From NCBI GenBank assembly GCA_910587555.1, contig CAJULV010000019.1, positions 1 through 64,000 of the forward strand: a DNA stretch of 64,000 nt. Reading direction: 5' to 3'. Both the position numbers and the translations under genes were made by a program. Source of the stretch: an uncultured Acetatifactor sp. (GTDB lineage Bacteria; Bacillota; Clostridia; Lachnospirales; Lachnospiraceae). This document shows, one piece after another, positions 1 through 9,396 of the stretch; the first letter of the stretch is position 1, and each line of letters begins with the position of its first letter. A model generated the notes under the pieces. It made no database searches, was not told the origin of the DNA, and was given only the letters and a program-made list of their open reading frames with translations.

Positions 1-214
1 ACAGAGAACATGAGAGTATTGCGGCTCTTGGGAAAACAGTGGTGGGGTACGTAGTAATATACGGTAAATGATGGGAAAGCACAAGCATAGATTAAAAAGT
101 GATTGATAAGCTTTCGGTTAGCAATCGCATAAAACAGTGGATTTTATCAGAGAGTTGGTTGATAGATCATGGTGAGTAAACAGGGAGATATCAAAGTCGT
201 AGGGAGGTTTCAAT

Positions 215-1393
215 ATGCAGCATGTGTTTATAGTGGGATCCAAGGGGATTCCTGGTAAATATGGTGGATATGAAACCTTTTTGGACAGACTGACGGAGTG
301 CCATCAATATAATCGTACAATTAAGTATCATGTAGCCTGTAAAAATGCCGAAGATAAAGAGTTTGAGTATCACAATGCTCGTTGCTTTAATGTAGCGGTT
401 CCAAATATAGGACCCGCTCAGGCAATTTATTACGATTTGGCAGCTTTGAGGGCGTGTTGTAAATACATTAAGAAACATCACATTGAACATCCTGTTGTAT
501 ATATTCTGGCATGCAGGATAGGGTATTTTGCTCGTTATTTTAGATGGAAAATACATATGCTGGGCGGAAAAGTTTACTTGAACCCGGATGGACATGAGTG
601 GATGCGGGCAAAATGGTCAGCTCCCGTGAGGAGATATTGGAAGCTGTCTGAAAGAATTATGACAAAGTTTGCCGATTTGCTGATATGTGACAGTAAGAAT
701 ATAGAGAGTTATATTCATGAAACTTATGATGGCAAAGGAATCGGCGCCAGTAATCCTGATACGATTTATATTGCATACGGTGCGGAAACCGGAAAGAGTC
801 AGATGGAGAGCGAGGACAGCTGCTTTGTGAATTGGCTGAAGGAGAAAGGACTGGAGAGAAAGGCGTATTATCTGGTTGTGGGAAGATTTGTGCCGGAAAA
901 TAACTATGAGGTTATGATTCGTGAGTTTATGAAATCGAAGACAGGTAAGGATTTCGCTATTATAACCACGGCAAATGATAAGCTTTTGGATTGTCTGGAG
1001 GCAAAATTACATTTTAAGCAGGATAAGAGAATTAAGTTTGTAGGTACAGTTTATAACCAGGAACTGTTGAAGAAAATTCGAGAAAATGCATATGGATATT
1101 TTCATGGACATGAAGTTGGAGGAACCAATCCGAGTCTGTTGGAGGCGCTTGGAAGTACAGAGTTGAACCTGCTTTTGGATGTCGGATTTAATAGAGAAGT
1201 AGCAGAAGACGCAGCGCTGTATTGGACGAAAGAAGAGGGAGATTTGGCACATTGTATCAATATTGCAGAAGAGATGGATGGGAAAGCAATAGGAGAGTAT
1301 GGCAAGCGGGCAAAGCAGAGGATTGCAGATGAGTATACCTGGAAGGCAATTGCTGATAAATATGAGAATCTGTTTATTTATGGTTTTAGGTAA
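215..1393 (+). CDS. DUF1972 glycosyltransferase (rhamnosyltransferase-like)
   Basis: A 392-residue GT4-type (GT-B fold) transferase whose N-terminus (VGSKGIPGKYGGYETF) is the hallmark of the DUF1972 family; known members such as WchF/Cps2T add rhamnose as the second sugar of capsule repeat units. The C-terminal half carries the GT4 donor-site pattern (GHEVGGTNPSLLEALG, about residues 299-314). It is cytoplasmic and likely acts on a lipid-linked sugar. The start is supported by AGGGAGG nine bases upstream. It is the first complete gene of the AT-rich part of the polysaccharide locus. The family call is firm; the sugar is inferred. Confidence 0.85.
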   Translation: MQHVFIVGSKGIPGKYGGYETFLDRLTECHQYNRTIKYHVACKNAEDKEFEYHNARCFNVAVPNIGPAQAIYYDLAALRACCKYIKKHHIEHPVVYILACRIGYFARYFRWKIHMLGGKVYLNPDGHEWMRAKWSAPVRRYWKLSERIMTKFADLLICDSKNIESYIHETYDGKGIGASNPDTIYIAYGAETGKSQMESEDSCFVNWLKEKGLERKAYYLVVGRFVPENNYEVMIREFMKSKTGKDFAIITTANDKLLDCLEAKLHFKQDKRIKFVGTVYNQELLKKIRENAYGYFHGHEVGGTNPSLLEALGSTELNLLLDVGFNREVAEDAALYWTKEEGDLAHCINIAEEMDGKAIGEYGKRAKQRIADEYTWKAIADKYENLFIYGFR

Positions 1394-1434
1394 TTCTGCT
1401 GAGATTTTGACTTAGATGGAGAGTTAAACGGAGT

Positions 1435-2268
1435 ATGGGTAAGGAGCTGACTTTTAGGGAAGTCCAGTTGGGCGCTTACGAGATTTTAAAAGTAATTGCC
1501 AGGATATGTGATGAGCATGGATGGAAATATTTTCTTACATATGGTTCTTTGATTGGAGCTGTGCGTCACAATGGGATTATTCCATGGGATGATGATATTG
1601 ATTTGATGATGCCACGACCAGATTATGAGGCTTTAAAGAAATTTTTCATAGAAAATGCCGACGAATTGTTTCCGCTGAAGCTGTTTGATTCAAGTGTGGT
1701 GGAAAAGTATCCACATATGATATCCCGCATTAGCGATATAAGATATCACCTGATTTTCGAGAATGAGTTTGACTATGACATAGGGCTTTTTGTAGACATC
1801 TATCCGTTGGATGGCGTGGGAAATAATATAGATACTGCAAATCGGTTAATTGCCAGGACAAAAAGATTGGCTTCCTTATGTTTCTTGACCAGTCGGAAAA
1901 GCTATGCTGCGGATAATACAGAATCCAGATTGAAAATGCTGTTAAAATTACCCGCTTTTGTATGGGCAAAGCTCATGGGGAATAAACACTATATTAATAG
2001 GCTCGCAGCATATTCCCGAAGTTATCGATATGAGGACAGTAAATATGTTGCATGTCTGGTGTGGCCTGCAGGAAAAAAATACGGACGTTTTCGTGACGTG
2101 TATAAGAAAGAACTTTTTGAGACGCAGAAACATCAATTTGAAGACAGTGAGTTTAACATACCTGTAGGATACGATGAGTTTCTTACGACTACATATGGTG
2201 ATTATATGACGCCTCCTGACGAAGCAGGAAAAAAAACACACCATACCTATACAACATATGAGAGGTAA
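1435..2268 (+). CDS. LicD family phosphotransferase
   Basis: A 277-residue LicD-type protein. The family signature GSLIGAVRHNG followed by IPWDDDIDLMM lies at about residues 38-60. LicD proteins move a phosphoryl-alkyl group (classically phosphocholine) from a CDP-activated donor onto a sugar of a surface glycan. The next gene encodes a fused nucleotidyltransferase/PLP enzyme that could supply the activated donor, so the two probably work together. The natural substituent is not visible in the sequence. The family call is strong. Confidence 0.85.
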   Translation: MGKELTFREVQLGAYEILKVIARICDEHGWKYFLTYGSLIGAVRHNGIIPWDDDIDLMMPRPDYEALKKFFIENADELFPLKLFDSSVVEKYPHMISRISDIRYHLIFENEFDYDIGLFVDIYPLDGVGNNIDTANRLIARTKRLASLCFLTSRKSYAADNTESRLKMLLKLPAFVWAKLMGNKHYINRLAAYSRSYRYEDSKYVACLVWPAGKKYGRFRDVYKKELFETQKHQFEDSEFNIPVGYDEFLTTTYGDYMTPPDEAGKKTHHTYTTYER

Positions 2269-2397
2269 AGGTGTTGGATTTTATTAAATTAGACAGAAAA
2301 GTTCTGGGTGTGATAGTTTTGTAATAATTTGAAAACAAGTAAAAAGATATATGAGATGTGAATACGGATAGAGGGAGAATAAGGAGGAAACAGGCAA

Positions 2398-4212
2398 ATG
2401 CAGGGGTTGATATTAGCAGCAGGAATGGGAAAACGGCTGAAAGATTTAACCCGGAATAACACAAAGTGCATGGTAAAGGTAAACGGGATAACACTGATCG
2501 AACGTATGCTTCATCAGTTAGAGAAGTTCAAGCTTTCTCGGATTGTGATAGTTGTGGGTTATGAAGGTCAGAAGCTCATAGATTACATAGAAACACTGAA
2601 AATCCAAACTCAAATCTGTTTTGTGATTAACCTGATTTATGATAGAACAAATAATATTTACTCCCTTGCTCTTGCAAAAGAACATTTGTTAAACGAAGAT
2701 ACGCTGTTGATGGAATCAGATCTTATATTTGAGGATAGTGTGCTTCAGTGTTTATTGGATGATCCCAGAGAGACACTTGCTTTGGTGGATAAATATGAGA
2801 GCTGGATGGATGGTACCTGTATAAAAATCGGGGAAGATGATACGATTGAAACATTTGTCCCTGGCCAGAAGTTTGTGTTTGAAGATATTCCGTTTTATTA
2901 TAAAACAGTTAATATCTATAAGTTCAGTCAGCATTTTTCAGAGACACACTATGTTCCCTTTCTGGATGCTTATTCCAAGGCACTTGGTAATAATGAGTAT
3001 TATGAGCAGGTGCTGCGGGTAATTACAATGTTGGATGAACCGGAAATCAGGGCAAAGAAGTTGGATGGGCAGCTGTGGTATGAGATTGACGATATACAGG
3101 ATTTGGATATTGCTTCTTCTATGTTTGCCCCGGATTCTGATGAAAAGGTGGCAAATATTCAAGCCAGATATGGGGGCTATTGGAGATATCCGAATCTGTT
3201 GGATTTCTGTTATCTGGTAAATCCATATTTTCCGCCACAGAAAATGATGAATGAAATGAAGGCCAGCTTTGAGACGCTGTTGACACAGTACCCGTCAGGT
3301 CTGAACGTGAACAGTCTGCTTGCCGCTAAGAATTTTGGTATCCATCAGGAACATGTTCTGGTAGGGAACGGTGCGGCAGAACTGATAAAATGTCTGATGG
3401 AAAAACTGCGGGGAAAAGTGGGTTTTATCCGTCCAACTTTTGAAGAGTATCCAAACAGATATGATAAGGACAATCATGTCGTGTATGTTCCGCAAAACGA
3501 TAATTTGGCATATGAGACAGAAGATTTGATGAGGTTCTTTGAGGGAACCGGAATAGAAACTCTGGTGCTGATAAATCCGGATAATCCCAGTGGTAATTAT
3601 ATCAGGAAAGAAGATGTGCTGCGCTTAGTGAGCTGGTGTCAGGAAAAAGGAATCCGAATTATAGTGGATGAATCTTTTGTGGATTTTGCAGAGGAAGATG
3701 ACAGTACGCTGATTCATGAGGAAATTATAAACAAATATAAGAATCTTGTCATAGTCAAATCCATATCAAAATCATATGGGGTTCCGGGTATTCGGTTGGG
3801 CATTCTGGTATCGGCGGATGAAGAGATGGTTGCCTGTATGAAAAAAGAAGTTGCAATCTGGAATATAAATTCTTTCGGGGAGTTTTATATGCAGATTGAG
3901 GAAAAGTATAAAAAGGATTATGAAGTTTCACTGGTAAAGCTGAAAGGAGAAAGGCGGAAATTGGCGGATGCGTTGGCAGGGATTGAAGGTTTGCGGGTGA
4001 TTCCGTCACAGGCCAACTATATCATGGTGGAGATTACGCATGGCATGACATCTAAAGAAGTGACAAAACGAATGCTTCTTAAATATAACATCTTCATAAA
4101 GGATCTGACAAAAAAGATTCAAATGGGTGAAAAACAGTTTGTGAGGATAGCGGTAAGGAATTCGGAGGATAATGCAAGGCTGGTAAATGCATTTAAAGAA
4201 GTACTTGAATAG
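2398..4212 (+). CDS. Fused LicC-like nucleotidyltransferase and CobD/HisC-like PLP enzyme
   Basis: A 604-residue two-domain protein. Residues 1-235 form a LicC-type nucleotidyltransferase (LILAAGMGKRL, a metal-binding SD in LLMESDLIF, and the LicC-like ending YEIDDIQDLDIA). Residues 260-604 form a fold-type I PLP enzyme: GNGAAELI, NPDNPSGNY, DESFVDF and the Schiff-base lysine in SISKSYGVPGIRLG. The motifs LDF..LVNPYFPP and DESFVDF resemble CobD (threonine-phosphate decarboxylase) more than histidinol-phosphate aminotransferase. Inference: the PLP half makes an aminoalkyl phosphate and the N-terminal half activates it with CTP for the upstream LicD. AGGAGG lies ten bases before the start. The substrate is unproven. 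Confidence 0.8.
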   Translation: MQGLILAAGMGKRLKDLTRNNTKCMVKVNGITLIERMLHQLEKFKLSRIVIVVGYEGQKLIDYIETLKIQTQICFVINLIYDRTNNIYSLALAKEHLLNEDTLLMESDLIFEDSVLQCLLDDPRETLALVDKYESWMDGTCIKIGEDDTIETFVPGQKFVFEDIPFYYKTVNIYKFSQHFSETHYVPFLDAYSKALGNNEYYEQVLRVITMLDEPEIRAKKLDGQLWYEIDDIQDLDIASSMFAPDSDEKVANIQARYGGYWRYPNLLDFCYLVNPYFPPQKMMNEMKASFETLLTQYPSGLNVNSLLAAKNFGIHQEHVLVGNGAAELIKCLMEKLRGKVGFIRPTFEEYPNRYDKDNHVVYVPQNDNLAYETEDLMRFFEGTGIETLVLINPDNPSGNYIRKEDVLRLVSWCQEKGIRIIVDESFVDFAEEDDSTLIHEEIINKYKNLVIVKSISKSYGVPGIRLGILVSADEEMVACMKKEVAIWNINSFGEFYMQIEEKYKKDYEVSLVKLKGERRKLADALAGIEGLRVIPSQANYIMVEITHGMTSKEVTKRMLLKYNIFIKDLTKKIQMGEKQFVRIAVRNSEDNARLVNAFKEVLE

Positions 4213-4221
4213 GTAATATAC

Positions 4222-5172
4222 ATGAGAAAGTTTATATCTTTATTTAGGAAGGTTGGGGGCAAGGAAATTCTTTTACAATACTGCCGGGCACATGTTCTGT
4301 TTTTTTCTTTGGCGATTACCTGTCTTTTGGGAATCCGAAAGAAGTCTTTGGAGATTGTCAGATTGGCAGTGAATAACAGAATATTGTGCAAGATGAGAAA
4401 ACAATATGGCTCATTTATTCATTCTTATCTGGAAGCGCATCGTGATGAAGTGCCGCAGAATCATTCAAAAAAGATATGGGTGTGTTGGCTGCAGGGAATA
4501 GACAATGCGCCGCCCATAGTGAAAACATGTTATCAGTCGTTGAAGGATAATATTGCAGACAGGGAGATTGTTTTCCTTACAGAAAGGAATATCGGTGAAT
4601 ATGTTTCTTTTCCGGAATTTATCCAGAAAAAAATTCAAGACGGCGTTATTCGCGGCGCCCATATGACGGATCTTCTCAGGCTTGAATTGCTGAATAAATA
4701 CGGAGGAACATGGATTGATGCAACAGTTTATTGTTCTGGAAATCATTATCTGGAATATATGTTCGATTCGAATTTATTTTTATTCCAAAACTTGAAGCCG
4801 GGATTGGACGGCCATTGTACCTGTATTTCTAACTGGTTTATAACGGCATCTTCCGGTAACCCAATCTTATTGCTTACACAGGCTCTTTTATATGAGTATT
4901 GGAGAAAGCACAATAAACTGATTGACTATTATATTTTTCATGATTTTTTTCAGCTGGCAATTGAAGCATATCCGGATGTGTGGGACAAGGTAATACCTTT
5001 CAGCAATTCTACTTCCCATATTTTATTATTGCGGTTATTTGACTTATATAATGAAGATATCTGGGAAGGAATAAGGAGTCAGGTATGTTTTCATAAACTG
5101 ACATATAAGTTCAAAAAAGAAGAAAGTTACAAAAAAGGCACATATTATGACATAATGATTCAAAGTGATTAG
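4222..5172 (+). CDS. Caps_synth family glycosyltransferase
   Basis: A 316-residue protein of the capsular polysaccharide synthesis (Caps_synth, GT32-related) family. The recognisable block is IWVCWLQG...APPIV (about residues 85-100), followed by MTDLLRLELLNKYGGTWIDA, whose GG-W-D core is the donor/metal site of GT32-like enzymes. A hydrophobic stretch near residues 24-40 may be a membrane anchor. It starts ten bases after the preceding stop, so it belongs to the same transcript. The sugar and acceptor cannot be read from the sequence. Confidence 0.8.
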   Translation: MRKFISLFRKVGGKEILLQYCRAHVLFFSLAITCLLGIRKKSLEIVRLAVNNRILCKMRKQYGSFIHSYLEAHRDEVPQNHSKKIWVCWLQGIDNAPPIVKTCYQSLKDNIADREIVFLTERNIGEYVSFPEFIQKKIQDGVIRGAHMTDLLRLELLNKYGGTWIDATVYCSGNHYLEYMFDSNLFLFQNLKPGLDGHCTCISNWFITASSGNPILLLTQALLYEYWRKHNKLIDYYIFHDFFQLAIEAYPDVWDKVIPFSNSTSHILLLRLFDLYNEDIWEGIRSQVCFHKLTYKFKKEESYKKGTYYDIMIQSD

Positions 5173-5190
5173 TATGGAAAATATATTATT

Positions 5191-6360
5191 ATGAAAATGA
5201 TAGGGCTTACAGTAAAGGAAATGGGAAAAATAAAAGAAAAGAAGTTGGCAGAGGGGTTATTTTTACTCGGTTGGTCTTTGATGGTGATTCATATGTATGT
5301 TGCATATTCATCGCTGTCTGCATATTCCAATTCTATGGTTTCTGCTATCGCACTTTTCTTTTTTCTGTTTAAAATTATTTATACAAAGTATACTGCAAAG
5401 GAAATGATTATATGTAGTATTCTTATGCTGATTGGAATTCTGACAATTCGGCCATCACAGGATATGAGGGTATTTTGGTTTGCCCTTGTCATTATGGCAG
5501 CAAAGAATGTGGATCTGGAAAAAGTAATAAGAATAACGTACAGATTAACGTTAATTTGCTGTAGTTTTTTTCTTATTTGTTTTTTGCTGAATATTAGTAT
5601 TGATGAGATGATTTATTTAGAGAACGGAAAAATCAGGCATGGATTTGGGTTAGGGCATCCGAATGCGCTGCAGGCTTATGTTTTGTATATTGCAACCATG
5701 ATGATTTATGTAAATTATGTGAGACTGAAGAGATGGATATTGGTAACACTTTTTTTCCTGTCGATGATTACGTATTATTTTACCAATAGCCGCACAGGCA
5801 TTATTATAACAATTATTATTTTAGCTACTGCATGGCTAATCCGTTTTTCTTCATTTAATAAATTAACAAGAAAAGGAATAAGAACTGGTAGTTTTTTATA
5901 TATTGCAATATTTTCGCTATTGCCGATTATATATTTTCGATATATGAATCCGGTATTTTCTCTGCTTAACAGCTTATTGACAAACCGTATTTCGCAGGCA
6001 GGTTATTTTTATAGCGCATATGGCATAAAGCTTTTTGGGTTTCGCCCGATAGAATTGACTTATAAGAAAAGATATATATATCTTGATATGGGGTATGAAG
6101 CTATGTATATCAATCAGGGATTCATTTATTTTATAATTATAGTGGGCAGTATGTTATTTTTGCTACATAGATATGCAAAAGAAAAGAATGATAAAAGGAT
6201 GCTGATTTTATTTTCATTTATTTTATTTCTGGGACCGGAAAATATGGCTACTTATATATTTTTAAATGTTTCAATGCTGTTTATTTCAGAGTTGATTTTT
6301 GTATCTAAACCAAGTAAGGAAGTAGAGAAGAGAAATATCAATACGAGGATTATTTCATGA
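5191..6360 (+). CDS. Wzy-like polysaccharide polymerase, multi-spanning membrane protein
   Basis: A 389-residue, strongly hydrophobic protein with about ten predicted membrane helices, a motif (NSRTGI) that is common in O-antigen polymerase/ligase proteins, and a large loop near residues 270-310. Wzy proteins join flipped repeat units on the outer membrane face. Low sequence conservation makes topology and context the main evidence. Several ATG codons (5191, 5197, 5221) could serve as the start and none has a strong ribosome binding site. The stop overlaps the next start (ATGA). A second Wzy-like gene lies at 18121. Confidence 0.7.
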   Translation: MKMIGLTVKEMGKIKEKKLAEGLFLLGWSLMVIHMYVAYSSLSAYSNSMVSAIALFFFLFKIIYTKYTAKEMIICSILMLIGILTIRPSQDMRVFWFALVIMAAKNVDLEKVIRITYRLTLICCSFFLICFLLNISIDEMIYLENGKIRHGFGLGHPNALQAYVLYIATMMIYVNYVRLKRWILVTLFFLSMITYYFTNSRTGIIITIIILATAWLIRFSSFNKLTRKGIRTGSFLYIAIFSLLPIIYFRYMNPVFSLLNSLLTNRISQAGYFYSAYGIKLFGFRPIELTYKKRYIYLDMGYEAMYINQGFIYFIIIVGSMLFLLHRYAKEKNDKRMLILFSFILFLGPENMATYIFLNVSMLFISELIFVSKPSKEVEKRNINTRIIS

Positions 6361-7439
6361 ATAATAAGAAACAACCCGCTGTCAGTATTATAGTACCTGT
6401 TTATAACGTTTCCATGTATGTAGAAAAATGTCTGCAAGCATTAGTTGGGCAAAGCTTAAACAATATGGAAATTATCCTTGTGGACGATGGTTCCACCGAT
6501 ACTTCGGGGCAAATATGTGATCAATATGCAGAAAAATATCAAAATATTAAGGTGATTCACTGTGAAAATAATGGATTGGGAATGGCAAGAAATAGAGGAT
6601 TGGAGATTGCATCAGGTGAATATGTAGGATTTGTAGATTCTGATGATTTTATATCTCAAAGAATGTATGAAATATTGTATAGAAATGCTATAGAAAACGA
6701 GGCAGATATTTCTTATTGTGCCTGGAAAAGATTTACAGTGGAAGAACCAACAGGGGAAAGTATAATAGAGGATGACGAAAATCATTTACAATTGCAGATG
6801 TGGTCCGGAAAAGAAGACATTCGGCAGTATTTATTGGACCGTATTGGACGGCCGCCGGAATGCAGGGAAGATAATTTTTATGGAGCAACTGTATGTGGAG
6901 GAATTTTCAGGCGACAGCTTTTAGAAGAATATAGTATACACTTTGAGTCAGAAAAAGTGTTTATAGCGGAAGATATGCTTTTTGATATTGATGTTATTTT
7001 GCGTTGCAGAAAAATAGTTCATTGCGATGCAGTTCTTTATTTTTATCGTTATAACCCTGCTTCACTTACAACCGTGTATCGATTAGACCGATTTGAAAAA
7101 AACGTTATATTGTATCATGAAATGTATAATCGATTGTCAAAAGAATTCTTAACGGAAGATTGCTTTCATAGTATGTCAAGATATTTGTTAACTGTAGCGA
7201 GAATAGGAATTATTCAGGAAGCAGCTTTTATAAAAACAAATGGCAGGGATTATGCCAGAAAAAAAATAAAGGAAATTTGCAATTGTAAAGAGGTGCAAAC
7301 TATATTAAAAAAATATCCCTATAAATTGCTGCCGCCGAAATATAGATATTTGTGCTTTTTGGAAAAGAAGAGAGCTGCTTTTTTGATATTGTTTTTTACA
7401 GAATTTTTTTATTTGAAGAGGAAAAAACATGATACCTAA
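6357..7439 (+). CDS. Family 2 glycosyltransferase
   Basis: A 360-residue GT2 enzyme (GT-A fold). The N-terminus has VSIIVPVYNV, then VDDGSTD (first Asp motif) and FVDSDD (the DXD-type metal/nucleotide site, about residues 90-95). The C-terminus is basic and may touch the membrane. The start overlaps the polymerase stop (ATGA), implying translational coupling. The donor sugar is unknown. It is one of four intact GT2 genes in this AT-rich part, which suggests a repeat unit of many sugars. Confidence 0.85.
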   Translation: MNNKKQPAVSIIVPVYNVSMYVEKCLQALVGQSLNNMEIILVDDGSTDTSGQICDQYAEKYQNIKVIHCENNGLGMARNRGLEIASGEYVGFVDSDDFISQRMYEILYRNAIENEADISYCAWKRFTVEEPTGESIIEDDENHLQLQMWSGKEDIRQYLLDRIGRPPECREDNFYGATVCGGIFRRQLLEEYSIHFESEKVFIAEDMLFDIDVILRCRKIVHCDAVLYFYRYNPASLTTVYRLDRFEKNVILYHEMYNRLSKEFLTEDCFHSMSRYLLTVARIGIIQEAAFIKTNGRDYARKKIKEICNCKEVQTILKKYPYKLLPPKYRYLCFLEKKRAAFLILFFTEFFYLKRKKHDT

Positions 7440-8217
7440 AGTAATACATTATTGCTGGTTTGGTGGGAATCCGTTACCAAAGCTTGCGCGTGATTGTATC
7501 GAGTCATGGAAAAAATATTGTCCGGGGTATGAGATTAGAGAATGGAATGAATCTAATTTTGATTTGGAATGCTGCCAATATGTGAAAGAGGCGGCATCTG
7601 TCGGAATGTGGGCTTTTGTAAGTGATTATGCGAGGTTTATGATACTGTATACATATGGCGGAATTTATTTCGATACAGATGTAGAATTGATTAAATCAAT
7701 TGATGATATTTTAGCAGATGGAGCTTTTATGGGTATAGAGAAGCCATTTGACATTTCGGCCAATCAAAGATACATGGTTAATCCAGGAGTGGGAATTGCC
7801 TTGGAAAAGGAGATGCCAATTATAGGTGAAATTCTACATTTATATGAGAATGAAAAATACTTAATGAAAGATGGAACTTTTAACAAAAAAACAGTTCTTA
7901 ATTATGTAACAGAGACTTTATATCGGTATGGTTATAAAGGGGAAAACTGTATAAGTGTAATGGGAGGAATTACAATTTATCCGGATGATTATTTTTGTCC
8001 TATGAATTACTCGACGGGGTTATTAACAATTACAGAGAATACACGGAGCATACATCATTATGGAATGTCGTGGAAATCTGACTACGAAAAAAGAAAAAAG
8101 GAAATTGAAAGAAAATATAGAAGTAAATTTGGAGATCAAATTGGCGTTAAGCTTTATCAAATTGCAGTATTACCAATAAAAGTAAAACATAAAATTCAGC
8201 AGCTTTTAAAAATTTAG
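7429..8217 (+). CDS. GT32 family glycosyltransferase
   Basis: A 262-residue transferase beginning IPKVIHYCWFGG, the standard opening of GT32 sugar-binding-region proteins. It contains the DXD motif within GGIYFDTDVE (about residues 80-90) and SDYARFMILYTYGG before it. Related enzymes are mannosyl- or galactosyltransferases of capsule loci. The start lies 11 bases inside the preceding gene, after GAGG, consistent with coupled translation. The acceptor cannot be deduced. Confidence 0.85.
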   Translation: MIPKVIHYCWFGGNPLPKLARDCIESWKKYCPGYEIREWNESNFDLECCQYVKEAASVGMWAFVSDYARFMILYTYGGIYFDTDVELIKSIDDILADGAFMGIEKPFDISANQRYMVNPGVGIALEKEMPIIGEILHLYENEKYLMKDGTFNKKTVLNYVTETLYRYGYKGENCISVMGGITIYPDDYFCPMNYSTGLLTITENTRSIHHYGMSWKSDYEKRKKEIERKYRSKFGDQIGVKLYQIAVLPIKVKHKIQQLLKI

Positions 8218-8257
8218 GATGCCTTGGAAAATATAACATTATAGGTGGAAAAAGATT

Positions 8258-9277
8258 ATGGGATTTGATCCTCCATTTTTCAGTATACTGATTCCTGCGT
8301 ACAATATTTCCCAATATATCGAGGAATGCATTAATAGTGTTAGAAGTCAAACGTATTCCCAGTGGGAAGCAATTATTGTGGACGATGGATCGACAGATGG
8401 TACAGGTGAATTATGTGATCAATTTCAAAAAGAAGATGGGCGTATAAGAGTTCTGCATCAGAAAAATCAAGGTGTAGCTGTTGCAAGGAATGTGTTATTA
8501 AAAGAGGCTAGAGGAGAATACCTCATTTTCTTGGATGGGGATGACTTTTGGTATTCTGAAAAGATGCTCTTTGAGGTACAGGAGGCTATTCGTGTGCGTA
8601 ATGCTGACATGGTAGCATGGTGGTTAAAAACATTAGATAACGAGACCGAAGTTTCTAAGGAAAATAGAAATTTTATAAAGGAATATAAAGAATGTCCGAC
8701 AGGAAAAAGATTTTTAAAAGATATGTTGTCAGAAGGCAGAAATTGTTGGTGGAGTTGGTTATATGCGTTCCACCGCAGTCTTTGGGAAAATTGTGACACT
8801 GTATTCAAACCAGGAAGAATAATATGCGAAGATGAGGAAGTACTATATAGAATATTTTTACAAGCTCAAAGAGTATGGGTGATAGGAAAATATTATTATG
8901 CATATAGAACTAAAAGAGGAGATTCTGCTACAGGGATTCTCAGTGTTCAGGGCATATGTAGCAGGTTGGAGGTAGCAGAGGGAAATATAAGATATCTACA
9001 AGAGAGCGAAACAGTAGAAGAGGAGTTAAAGCGTGCTTTGATTAGAAACTTTTCTTTTACCTGGATGAACATTGGTGAAAATATATATAGACTGGAAGAA
9101 AGTAGGAGGGAGTGTATCAGGCTTCTTAAGAATAAGAAGTGGATGGTTCATAATCTGTGGGGATATGGAGCAGTAAAAATACGTATGAAAACAATATTAA
9201 TTTATATATGTGGGGTTAAGTTGGGGCTTTGGATTTTATGGATATGGGGAAAGTGGAAAAGGAAAACTTTACAGTGA
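8258..9277 (+). CDS. Family 2 glycosyltransferase
   Basis: A 339-residue GT2 protein with FSILIPAYNIS, VDDGSTDG and FLDGDDFW (the DXD-equivalent, about residues 90-97). The C-terminal 30 residues are hydrophobic (IYICGVKLGLWILWIWG) and probably anchor it to the membrane. Its TGA stop overlaps a GTG at 9274 that opens the remnant of another GT2 gene, so an intact coupled gene once followed. Donor and acceptor are unknown. Confidence 0.85.
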   Translation: MGFDPPFFSILIPAYNISQYIEECINSVRSQTYSQWEAIIVDDGSTDGTGELCDQFQKEDGRIRVLHQKNQGVAVARNVLLKEARGEYLIFLDGDDFWYSEKMLFEVQEAIRVRNADMVAWWLKTLDNETEVSKENRNFIKEYKECPTGKRFLKDMLSEGRNCWWSWLYAFHRSLWENCDTVFKPGRIICEDEEVLYRIFLQAQRVWVIGKYYYAYRTKRGDSATGILSVQGICSRLEVAEGNIRYLQESETVEEELKRALIRNFSFTWMNIGENIYRLEESRRECIRLLKNKKWMVHNLWGYGAVKIRMKTILIYICGVKLGLWILWIWGKWKRKTLQ

Positions 9278-9396
9278 AAGAGGAAATACGATTATCAATT
9301 ATTGTACCTGTGTACAATGTGAGAAAGCACTCGATTGTTGCTTGGACAGTATAAAAGGTCAGACATATTATATGTACTTAGAAGTGGAGGTGATAT
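9274..9396 (+). pseudogene. Decayed 5' fragment of a GT2 glycosyltransferase gene
   Basis: Starting at a GTG that overlaps the previous stop, the frame reads EEIRLSIIVPVYNV, a clear GT2 opening, then runs out of frame near 9325. The adjoining frame continues with EKALDCCLDSIKGQTY, exactly what should follow in GT2 proteins. A one-base loss (GTGGAG to GTGAG) would explain this. Homology stops after about 40 residues, where the ribosome binding site of the next gene begins, so most of the gene has been deleted. Both the frameshift and the truncation are visible directly. Confidence 0.75.

Noticed and set aside
3..71. An open frame of 22 codons ending in TGA at the left edge that could be the tail of an upstream gene.
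   Set aside because: It is too short and matches no protein ending that I recognise, so it cannot be told from chance.
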